Shown one piece after another: positions 1 through 6,777 of a stretch of DNA of 18,415 nt. Source of the DNA: JARRRL01 sp037380725 (GTDB taxonomy: Bacteria; Pseudomonadota; Gammaproteobacteria; Pseudomonadales; JANQJO01). Location: positions 1 to 18,415 of the forward strand of contig JARRRL010000070.1 of NCBI GenBank assembly GCA_037380725.1, given 5' to 3'. The position numbers and the translations under genes were made by a program. The notes below the pieces were generated by a model. That model was not told the DNA's origin. It did no database searches and saw only the letters and a program-made list of their open reading frames with translations. Position 1 is the first letter of the stretch, and every line of letters begins with the position of its first letter.

Positions 1-108
1 CGATTCACCATCAGCCAGGCGCACTTGATCCCGTCGCTTATCAACCCGATAAGCAACTTCACACCTTGAGAATGTGCAGCCCAAAAGCCACTGAGCGACG
101 CGTCTCAC
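1..108 (-). CDS. Possible 5' end of an unidentified ORF running off the left edge
   Basis: A minus-strand frame is open from a TGA at about 115-117 to the window edge, with a GTG at 106-108 preceded by a GGGG stretch about 6 nt away. It encodes about 36 residues beginning (V)RRVAQWLLGC and ending VRLADGES. The last part loosely resembles the 'VxLADG' segment of pyridine-nucleotide-disulphide oxidoreductases, but in that family the segment is far from the N terminus, so the likeness may be chance. In relatives the gene after parB is often atpI, and this frame does not look like the hydrophobic AtpI. The function is not recognised, and the frame may not be a gene. Confidence 0.2.
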   Translation of the reverse strand, partial: MRRVAQWLLGCTFSRCEVAYRVDKRRDQVRLADGES

Positions 109-494
109 AGTTAGACCCCGTCAAAATAACACAACACGGATAACCACTCACTCGTTAACCGATCGACCAATGCATCACATCAGGAAATTAATACTCAATT
201 TACTTCGGAATGTTGCTATTCTCCCGAAAAATGCCTCATTTCCCCCTATCCTCTTTTTATACAACTCAAGCGACGGACAGTATAGATATACTGCCAGACA
301 CATTCAACAAAAATTACAATCGAAAACGATGCCATAAATCGATATTATCAGGAGCTTTAGGTTTCAGCTATGGCCTTGATCGATGGTTCGCGGTGTAAAT
401 CTTAACGGTCTAGATCAGAACGCTGATGAAAGCAGGACACCGAGTCAAACGGAATAGCATCTCGCCATGAGATAACGACGCCCCAAATGCTGAC
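109..494. other. Intergenic stretch downstream of parB with no convincing gene
   Basis: This stretch of about 390 bases follows the parB stop. A 62-codon plus-strand frame at 210-398 has no family resemblance, no clear ribosome binding site and a composition like random sequence, so I do not call it. I found no strong hairpin followed by a T tract to serve as a parB terminator, and no tRNA-like cloverleaf. The region is moderately AT-rich around 180-310. Confidence 0.5.
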
Positions 495-1493
495 TTAAGA
501 GACAGGCATATCTAAAATATGCTCAATAATGCCATCCAACTCGGCCAAAGATGTGTATTTTATAACCAAACTTCCTTTGCCTTGCGCCGTATGCTGTATA
601 TTGATCTTTGCGCCTAGACGCTCACTCAAGCGCGTTTCCAGATCACGGGTATTGGGATCTTTTGATGCGATGGCGGGTTTTTTGTCGCTAGCGTTCATCA
701 AATTGCGAACATACGTTTCCATATGTCGAACAGATAGCCCACGCGCTACCGCTGTCTTTGCAGCCTGAAGTTGAACGGACGCAGGTAAACTCAGAAGCGC
801 CCGCGCATGCCCCATATCCAAATCACCACGCTCAAGCAGTGTTTTTACATCAGACTGAAGATTAATCAACCGCAATAAGTTTGTGACCGCTGATCGAGAT
901 TTACCAACTAATTCAGCCACTTGTTGATGAGTCAGATCAAACTCCGTGTGCAATCGATGCAACCCAAGGGCTTCCTCCATTGGGTTTAAATCCTCACGCT
1001 GCATGTTTTCAATGAGCGCCATCGCCAAGGCTGACTCATCATCCACGGACTTCACCAAACATGGCAAAGTATCTAATCCCGACAACTGACAGGCTCGCCA
1101 GCGCCGTTCGCCCGCAATAATTTCATACTTATTTTTGGCTACGGCTCGTACAACAATCGGTTGCATCAACCCTTGTTGGCGAATGGATTGCGCCAGCTCT
1201 TCCAGCGCCGCAGGATCAAAATCACGACGAGGCTGAAAAGCACCACGCCCTAAATACTCAATAGGAATGTATTTCAATTCGCCGCTCGCTGCGACCGCAC
1301 CCAGCTGAGACGGTTCGGGATAAGGTACTTCGAGATCGAACGACGGGACATTCTCTTGCTTCGGCTCCAGCCCTTGCTCCAGCTCCGGCTCTTGCTTCGT
1401 TAAGCTTTCGATATCATCCAATAAATCAGGATTCGCATCACACATTGTCGGTGTGACGGTAGGTACTGGGCCTAAATTGGTACTGGCCAACAA
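495..1493 (-). CDS. parB: Chromosome-partitioning protein ParB (CTP-dependent parS-binding clamp), N terminus anomalous
   Basis: ParB binds parS, loads onto DNA as a CTP-dependent sliding clamp and stimulates the ATPase of ParA to segregate the origin. Numbering from the TTG at 1493 (332 aa), I see the CTP-binding motifs GRGAFQPRR (82-90) and GERR (128-131), the conserved ENMQREDLNPMEEA segment (162-175), a helix-turn-helix around 187-210 (HQQVAELVGKSRSAVTNLLR), GHARALL (228-234) and a C-terminal dimerisation domain. Residues 20-60 form an acidic, proline-rich linker. It follows parA on the same strand, 30 nt beyond the parA stop. Oddly, the canonical ParB N-terminal motif (LGRGLNALL) is encoded in frame from just upstream, and the TTG used here is a leucine codon of that motif. 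A TAG directly precedes it, so no normal start can include the whole motif. The family assignment is certain; the start is not. Confidence 0.93.
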   Translation of the reverse strand: MLASTNLGPVPTVTPTMCDANPDLLDDIESLTKQEPELEQGLEPKQENVPSFDLEVPYPEPSQLGAVAASGELKYIPIEYLGRGAFQPRRDFDPAALEELAQSIRQQGLMQPIVVRAVAKNKYEIIAGERRWRACQLSGLDTLPCLVKSVDDESALAMALIENMQREDLNPMEEALGLHRLHTEFDLTHQQVAELVGKSRSAVTNLLRLINLQSDVKTLLERGDLDMGHARALLSLPASVQLQAAKTAVARGLSVRHMETYVRNLMNASDKKPAIASKDPNTRDLETRLSERLGAKINIQHTAQGKGSLVIKYTSLAELDGIIEHILDMPVS

Positions 1494-1523
1494 CGCGTTA
1501 AGACCCCGGCCAAGAGCCTACAC

Positions 1524-2465
1524 CTACCGTGAACCTATTTTGGACTCTGCCAATCGCGTCATGACGCCATCAGGTGAACACGCCGCGGATGACGAAACCG
1601 CTTCGGTAGAAACGGAATTACTGCGGATTGCGGTGGGAATCACTGTTGAATTTTGCTCACTCGTTTCAATCGCCAAAACAGGCTGCGAATCTTGGCGCGC
1701 CAGTTCGCGTTGTCTACGCACGACTTCTCCCGCAAGAGCCAAATAAGCTTGCGCTCCTTTAGAACGTTTATCATAAGCCAAAGCAGGCAATCCATGGCTG
1801 GGTGCCTCAGCCAGACGAACATTTCGCGGTATCACCGTACGAAACACACGGTCAGGAAATCGTTCCATTAAATGCCGAGACACTTCATTGCTCAAACTGT
1901 TACGAGGATCAAACATCGTGCGCAATAACCCTTCAATTTCCAAACCTGGATTGACCGCTGAGCGCAACTGTTCAATGGTGCTCAACAGCGCAGCCAAGCC
2001 CTCCAAGGCATAATATTCACATTGCATGGGTATCAAAACGCTGTGCGAACAACTCAACGCATTTACAGTAAGCACATTCAGCGCAGGAGGGCAGTCAATT
2101 AAAATATAATCGTAAACAGACAGAATGGGAGTTAACACCGTTTTAAGACGAAACTCTCGCTGAGGTTGTGATAAAAGCCCGACTTCAGCGGCCGTTAAAT
2201 CGCCGTTCGCGGGTAACAAATCAAAACCCGACGTGGTCGTTACACGAGAAGCTTCTGCAGACACCATCGCCATGAGCACATCACCAATCGTGGTCTCAAG
2301 CGCATATTTGTCCACCCCGCAACCCATAGTACTGTTCCCTTGCGGATCGAGATCGATCAACAGTACACGTTTTTTAATTTCACATAAGGCAGCCGCTAAA
2401 TTCACACTGGTAGTGGTTTTACCCACACCGCCTTTCTGATTTGCTATTGCGATGATCCTTGCCAC
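1524..2465 (-). CDS. parA: Chromosome-partitioning ATPase ParA (Soj family)
   Basis: A deviant Walker-type ATPase that binds the nucleoid as an ATP dimer and moves ParB-parS complexes. From the GTG at 2465 (313 aa) it begins MARIIAIANQ, the usual ParA opening, and has a run of four G about 8 nt upstream. A GTG at 2489 would add 8 residues but lacks a ribosome binding site. Motifs: Walker A' KGGVGKT (11-17), switch I DLDPQGN (38-44), Walker B LIDCPPAL (122-129), and PRNVRLAEAPSHGLP (223-237). The ParA core ends near residue 260 (LAGEVVRRQRELARQ). Residues of about 261-313 are an extra Ser/Thr/Ala-rich tail without recognisable homology, which most chromosomal ParA proteins lack. Its TAG stop is in the same frame as parB and is followed by GTG and a second TAG. 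Confidence 0.95.
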   Translation of the reverse strand: MARIIAIANQKGGVGKTTTSVNLAAALCEIKKRVLLIDLDPQGNSTMGCGVDKYALETTIGDVLMAMVSAEASRVTTTSGFDLLPANGDLTAAEVGLLSQPQREFRLKTVLTPILSVYDYILIDCPPALNVLTVNALSCSHSVLIPMQCEYYALEGLAALLSTIEQLRSAVNPGLEIEGLLRTMFDPRNSLSNEVSRHLMERFPDRVFRTVIPRNVRLAEAPSHGLPALAYDKRSKGAQAYLALAGEVVRRQRELARQDSQPVLAIETSEQNSTVIPTAIRSNSVSTEAVSSSAACSPDGVMTRLAESKIGSR

Positions 2466-2504
2466 CGTCAAACCCCGCGTCTGACCCACTCACTGTTAAC
2501 TGTT

Positions 2505-2523
2505 TTGTTCACCGCATGAACAA
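2505..2523. promoter_or_regulatory. 7-bp perfect inverted repeat upstream of parA (possible operator)
   Basis: TTGTTCA and TGAACAA flank a 5-base spacer, 40 bases upstream of the preferred parA start and 16 bases upstream of the longer one. The spacing and symmetry would suit a dimeric regulator, possibly autoregulation of parAB, or an RNA hairpin in the leader. Nothing in the sequence says which protein binds it, and it is not parS. Confidence 0.35.
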
Positions 2524-2540
2524 GACTACGCACAACACTC

Positions 2541-2582
2541 ACACTTAATTCCATCTCAAGAACACTTAATTCCGTCTCAAGA
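2541..2582. repeat. Tandem pair of 21-bp direct repeats between rsmG and parA
   Basis: Units at 2541-2561 and 2562-2582 are abutting and differ at one base (A versus G at unit position 13). Read on the minus strand, each unit contains TTGAGA followed by GGAATTAAGTG. It lies in the 126- to 150-base gap upstream of parA, so it could hold repeated regulator sites or a duplicated promoter element. It could also be a neutral slippage duplication. Confidence 0.8.
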
Positions 2583-2615
2583 AAAACAATACACTGAACG
2601 AGACATTGTACGGAC

Positions 2616-3296
2616 TTACCGCCGTATTACCAATGCTACGTGACGCGCAGCGGATAGCTTTGGCACTCGAATTGGTTCGAGCGCCGTCAACTCGTACATT
2701 TCATGATCAAATTCACGTCGATCAAGCGCTTTCCCTAACATCAACACCAAACAGCCACCCGGGCGAAGCAGGTGGGCTGACCAATCCATCGCCTTTACTG
2801 GATGCGTCAAAGCACGCAGCGTAACCACATCAAACGCATCCTTAACTTGAAACTGTTCAACTCGACTCGTAACAATATCGCAGTTACTTAACCCAAGTCG
2901 TGCAACACAGGCTCGTACAAAACTGGTTTTCTTGTGGTTAGAATCCAATAAAGTGACCGCTATGTCGGTGCGCGCAATGCTCAGGGGAATTCCCGGAAAT
3001 CCACCCCCTGTCCCCACATCAAGCACCCGTTGCCCCGTTTTCATCTCACCAACCTTATACAGATAAGGTAACACACTGAGCGTATCCAAGGTGTGCAGCA
3101 CAACCATATCGTTCAGATTTGAAACGGCGGTAAGATTGTGGGTACGATTCCATCGTTTCAACATCAACACGTGCATCAAACAAGCCTGAATCTGTTGAGG
3201 ACTTAACGACAAGCCCAGTTCACGCACGCCACAGTCTAAACGCGCTTGCGCATTCAGAAGCTGGGCTTCATCCACCACTGTGAGATCGTTAATCAT
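2616..3296 (-). CDS. rsmG: 16S rRNA (guanine-N7)-methyltransferase RsmG
   Basis: RsmG (GidB) methylates N7 of G527 of 16S rRNA using S-adenosylmethionine. From the ATG at 3294-3296 the protein is 226 aa, near the usual 205-225. Visible motifs are HNLTAV (53-58), the SAM-binding loop VLDVGTGGGFPGIPL (91-105), the acidic ribose-binding strand LLDSNHKK (116-123) and TLRAL (149-153). The ATG overlaps the mnmG stop by 8 bases (ATGATTAA), so translation is probably coupled. The frame is open further upstream inside mnmG, where it would encode an NHKNHKK-type repeat; that part has no counterpart in RsmG and is not included. Confidence 0.95.
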   Translation of the reverse strand: MINDLTVVDEAQLLNAQARLDCGVRELGLSLSPQQIQACLMHVLMLKRWNRTHNLTAVSNLNDMVVLHTLDTLSVLPYLYKVGEMKTGQRVLDVGTGGGFPGIPLSIARTDIAVTLLDSNHKKTSFVRACVARLGLSNCDIVTSRVEQFQVKDAFDVVTLRALTHPVKAMDWSAHLLRPGGCLVLMLGKALDRREFDHEMYELTALEPIRVPKLSAARHVALVIRR

Positions 3297-5301
3297 GAAC
3301 CGGTGAACCTTTTTGTGATTCTTGTGGTTCCTGTGATTCTGATCCTTGTGAAGACACTGCACCCTGAGCCGCGCCATCATTTGTCGCTATCGCACGTGGT
3401 AATAAACCCGTTCGTTTTAAATACACCAACAGCAAAGATAATGAAGCGGGCGTAATACCCGGTAGGCGAGAAGCTTGACCTAAAGTATACGGGCGATGCT
3501 GAATCAAAACCTGTCGGACCTCATTCGATAAACCGCTAATACTGGTGTAATCCAATTGCTCCGGCAACGGCGTGGCTTCATAACGACGTAGCTGCTCCAC
3601 CTCGCTTGCTTGCCGATCAATGTATCCTTGGTATTTTAATTGAACCGACAACTGCTCAGCCACATCTTGACGCGTAAAAGGTTGCTGCAACCATTCGGAG
3701 AGGTGCGCCACAGTGACTTCAGGACGACGCAGCAAGTCGGCCGCTGTGCATTCTCGTTCAAGGGGTTGAGATAAGACTTTCGACGCTTGATTAGCGGCGG
3801 GCGAGCCGGGACGAAACCATGTACTCAGCAATCGAGCCCGTTCTTTCTCCAGTTCATGCTGTTTTGCTTCAAACGCTCGCCAACGTTCATCGGTAACTAA
3901 GCCCAAAGTCCGTCCCTGCTCCGTCAACCTCAAATCCGCATTATCCTGGCGCAACATCAAGCGAAATTCCGCTCGACTGGTAAACATTCGATACGGTTCA
4001 GGCGCACCCAGTCGCGTCAGATCATCCACCAATACCCCTAAGTAAGCTTCATCGCGACGGGGTATCCATGTATCCAAACCCCGTTGTTTACTCACTGCAT
4101 TGATCGCTGCCAACAGACCCTGCGCGGCCGCCTCTTCGTAACCAGTCGTACCATTAATTTGACCCGCAAAATATAAGCCTTCAATCGATCGCGTTTCTAG
4201 AGTCGGTTTCAAGGAGCGTGGGTCAAAAAAATCATACTCGATCGCGTATCCAGGACGCGTGATGCGCGCCTGTTCAAACCCTCGAATCGTGTGTAACAAT
4301 TTAAGCTGCGCGTCGTAAGGCAAACTCGTGGAGATACCATTTGGATACAATTCATACGTCGAAAGTCCTTCTGGTTCCACAAAAATTTGATGGCGATCTT
4401 TGTCTGCAAATCGTACAACTTTATCTTCTATCGAAGGGCAATACCGTGGGCCACTGCTTTGGATTTTCCCACTGTACATCGGCGCCTCATCCAAATGAGA
4501 TCGAATGATATCGTGTGTTTCAGAAGTCGTGTACGTGATATAACAATTGACTTGTTTTGGATGTGTATCCAAAGAACCCCAGTAAGACATGACAGGGCGA
4601 GGACTATCTCCCGCCTGTGCTTCCAGAACACTGAAATCGACAGTTCGACCATCGATGCGAGGTGGCGTCCCGGTTTTTAAGCGACCCACTGGCAGCGCCA
4701 AGTCCGCCAAGCGTTGCGCCAAACCAATTGAAGGAGGGTCTCCGGCACGACCGGCACTGTAGTGCTCCAACCCGACATGAATCACACCATTTAAAAACGT
4801 GCCCGTCGTCAAAATCACTGCCGGACTTGAAAAATAAATTCCACTCTGTGTCACCACAGCCGACACACAAGCACCATCCAGTATTAAATCCTCAACGGGC
4901 TGCTGAAACAGATCCAGATTGGGCTGACATTCCACACAATGACGAATCGCCTGCCGATACAGCTGTCGATCCGTTTGAGCACGTGTCGCGCGCACAGCAG
5001 GACCTTTACGCGCATTCAGCACCCGAAAGTGAATACCCGCGCGATCCGTTGCGGCGGCCATCGCGCCACCTAACGCATCAATCTCTTTGACCAAGTGCGT
5101 CTTACCAATGCCGCCAATAGCCGGATTACACGACATGTTGCCCACGGTTTCCAAATTGTGCGTAATCAACAAGGTTCGGGCTCCCATGCGTGCGCCAGCT
5201 AAAGCCGCTTCAACCCCCGCATGCCCTCCCCCTACCACAATCAACTCATAGTCGCCACCATGTTTACGTGGACGTGTCGCGCTCATCGTTAAGCTGCTCA
5301 T
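3289..5301 (-). CDS. mnmG: tRNA uridine-5-carboxymethylaminomethyl modification enzyme MnmG (GidA), FAD-dependent subunit
   Basis: MnmG and MnmE form the complex that installs (carboxymethyl)aminomethyl groups on C5 of wobble uridine 34 in certain tRNAs. The 670-aa product shows the FAD-binding GGGHAG (24-29), SCNPAIGGIGKTHLVKEID (57-75), RLKTGTPPRIDGRT, the catalytic-cysteine segment RYCPSIEDK and the GidA signature AGQINGTTGYEEAAAQG. An AAAGGTG ribosome binding site precedes the ATG at 5301. It is longer than the 629-aa E. coli protein. The last 18 or so residues are a Gln/Ser/Glu-rich tail from a 9-bp-type repeat (about 3310-3345), outside the conserved tRNA-binding C-terminal domain. It lies between mnmE (66-nt gap) and rsmG (overlap). 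Confidence 0.97.
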   Translation of the reverse strand: MSSLTMSATRPRKHGGDYELIVVGGGHAGVEAALAGARMGARTLLITHNLETVGNMSCNPAIGGIGKTHLVKEIDALGGAMAAATDRAGIHFRVLNARKGPAVRATRAQTDRQLYRQAIRHCVECQPNLDLFQQPVEDLILDGACVSAVVTQSGIYFSSPAVILTTGTFLNGVIHVGLEHYSAGRAGDPPSIGLAQRLADLALPVGRLKTGTPPRIDGRTVDFSVLEAQAGDSPRPVMSYWGSLDTHPKQVNCYITYTTSETHDIIRSHLDEAPMYSGKIQSSGPRYCPSIEDKVVRFADKDRHQIFVEPEGLSTYELYPNGISTSLPYDAQLKLLHTIRGFEQARITRPGYAIEYDFFDPRSLKPTLETRSIEGLYFAGQINGTTGYEEAAAQGLLAAINAVSKQRGLDTWIPRRDEAYLGVLVDDLTRLGAPEPYRMFTSRAEFRLMLRQDNADLRLTEQGRTLGLVTDERWRAFEAKQHELEKERARLLSTWFRPGSPAANQASKVLSQPLERECTAADLLRRPEVTVAHLSEWLQQPFTRQDVAEQLSVQLKYQGYIDRQASEVEQLRRYEATPLPEQLDYTSISGLSNEVRQVLIQHRPYTLGQASRLPGITPASLSLLLVYLKRTGLLPRAIATNDGAAQGAVSSQGSESQEPQESQKGSPVHD

Positions 5302-5367
5302 TCGAACACCTTTAATACAGTTACCCGGATCCGTTACCCGGCTTGCTGATTTCTGTTATGACCGACA

Positions 5368-6777
5368 TTATTTCCCAATGCAGAACGTTGAGAAAATTTC
5401 ACCCAACAAATCATCCGTTGTGAACGCCCCCGTAATTTGACCCAATGCTTCCTGCGCCAATCGTAATTCTTCAGCTGCCAATTCTAGTGGTTGCGAACCC
5501 AATATTGTTTGCGCTGCTGCCAAATGGCCTCGCGCCACCTGCAGCGCTTCCAAATGTCTCCTTCGTGCCATGAACTGTCCTTCGAGACCGGCCCGCACAC
5601 CAAGCTGAGACAAAATGGCTTGAATCAATGGATCAAAGTCCTGATCGGACAACACGGAGCACAGCAGACCTTCAGGATTCATGTGTTTCACATAACGCTC
5701 TATCATTTCCCGTCGCGCCGGATCAATCAAGTCAATCTTGTTACCAACTCGCAATACCGGTTTTTTCGCTAACGCCGTACTATACTGCTCGATTTGTGCT
5801 TCCACTGTCGAAGGTGTTTCCGTGTGCGCATCAAACACCCAGAGCACCAAATCAGCCTCTCGAAGTGCCTTTTCAGCACGGGATACCCCTTCCTGTTCAA
5901 TAGGATCTTCCGAAACGCGCAAACCAGCCGTGTCCACTATTTCAATGGGTACGCCCTTCAATACCAAACGCTCTTTAATGACATCGCGTGTCGTACCGGC
6001 CGTATCCGAAACAATGGCAAGCGGCGCACGCGCCAACGCATTCAGCAAACTGGATTTCCCCACGTTCGGTCGCCCAATAATGGCCAAACGCGCACCTTCT
6101 TGTAAGCGAACCCCGGTATTTGTGGTCAACAAGGTAAGGTCCAACAGATCCAACGTTGAAGTGAGCTTAGCGGACAAAGTGCTCACATCGTTGGTTTCCA
6201 GATCTTCATCTACAAAATCAATCGCTGCTTCAATGTGTGTCCGCATTGCGGTGACACGCTTCACCAAAGTCGTGATCTCATCCGAGAACAAGCCTTTTAG
6301 CGATCGACCAGCACCCAGAACCGCCTCACGTGAGGCAGCGTCGATCAAATCCGCTACCGCCTCAGCCTGCGCTAAGTCAAGTTTTCCATTTAAATACGCT
6401 CGTTCAGAAAATTCTCCAGGCCGGGCCAAACGAGCCCCCAATTCAACACAGCGCTGCACCAACCAATCCAGCACCACAACACCACCATGGGCCTGCAACT
6501 CAACCACTGATTCGCCTGTGTAAGAATGTGGAGCAGGGAAATACAGCGTCAGTCCTGTGTCTATACACTGATTCGTCGCTGAATACCAACTGGATACGTG
6601 AGCGGTACGCGGTTTAAACGTAGTCTGATTCTGAGGCACCCTTCCCAGCTCACACGCAATCGTAAAAGCACGAGTGCCAGAAAGTCGTATCACGCCAACC
6701 CCACCACGACCAGCGGCCGTGGCTTGAGCCACGATTGTATGGCTGTCCAATAGATTCGTAACACGATGCTCAGGCAC
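5368..6777 (-). CDS. mnmE: tRNA modification GTPase MnmE (TrmE)
   Basis: The GTPase partner of MnmG in wobble-uridine modification. The N-terminal folate-binding domain starts at DSHTIVAQATAAGRGGVGVIRLSG. The inserted G domain has GRPNVGKSS (about 235-243), the K-loop/switch segment DTAGTTRD (about 258-265), DTAGL (about 282-286) and NKID (about 346-349). The protein ends with the invariant C-terminal FCIGK, whose cysteine is needed for modification. The start is uncertain. GTG at 6777 gives 469 aa and overlaps the yidC stop by 8 bases (GTGCCTGA). TTG at 6750 gives 460 aa, closer to the 454 aa of E. coli. Neither has a clear Shine-Dalgarno sequence, so translation is probably coupled to yidC. 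The in-frame ATG at 6828 lies well inside yidC and is unlikely. Confidence 0.96.
   Translation of the reverse strand: MPEHRVTNLLDSHTIVAQATAAGRGGVGVIRLSGTRAFTIACELGRVPQNQTTFKPRTAHVSSWYSATNQCIDTGLTLYFPAPHSYTGESVVELQAHGGVVVLDWLVQRCVELGARLARPGEFSERAYLNGKLDLAQAEAVADLIDAASREAVLGAGRSLKGLFSDEITTLVKRVTAMRTHIEAAIDFVDEDLETNDVSTLSAKLTSTLDLLDLTLLTTNTGVRLQEGARLAIIGRPNVGKSSLLNALARAPLAIVSDTAGTTRDVIKERLVLKGVPIEIVDTAGLRVSEDPIEQEGVSRAEKALREADLVLWVFDAHTETPSTVEAQIEQYSTALAKKPVLRVGNKIDLIDPARREMIERYVKHMNPEGLLCSVLSDQDFDPLIQAILSQLGVRAGLEGQFMARRRHLEALQVARGHLAAAQTILGSQPLELAAEELRLAQEALGQITGAFTTDDLLGEIFSTFCIGK

Noticed and set aside
210..398. 62-codon plus-strand ORF downstream of parB
   Set aside because: No ribosome binding site, no family resemblance, and composition like random sequence; its length is expected by chance.
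1518..1526. Genome-wide UAG recoding that would fuse ParA and ParB
   Set aside because: rpmH ends with a normal C terminus at TAG and recF also ends at TAG, so TAG looks like an ordinary stop; one anomalous junction is not enough.
3297..3380. Longer RsmG start at 3380
   Set aside because: The added residues come from the repeat in the mnmG 3' end and have no counterpart in RsmG; the ATG overlapping the mnmG stop fits better.
5683..5698. Half parS-like site (TGTTTCAC then divergent) inside mnmE
   Set aside because: Only the first half matches; five of the other eight positions differ, so ParB binding is unlikely.
5738..6523. 261-codon plus-strand ORF
   Set aside because: Entirely antisense to the well-conserved MnmE G domain; its Ser/Arg-rich translation is typical of a shadow frame.
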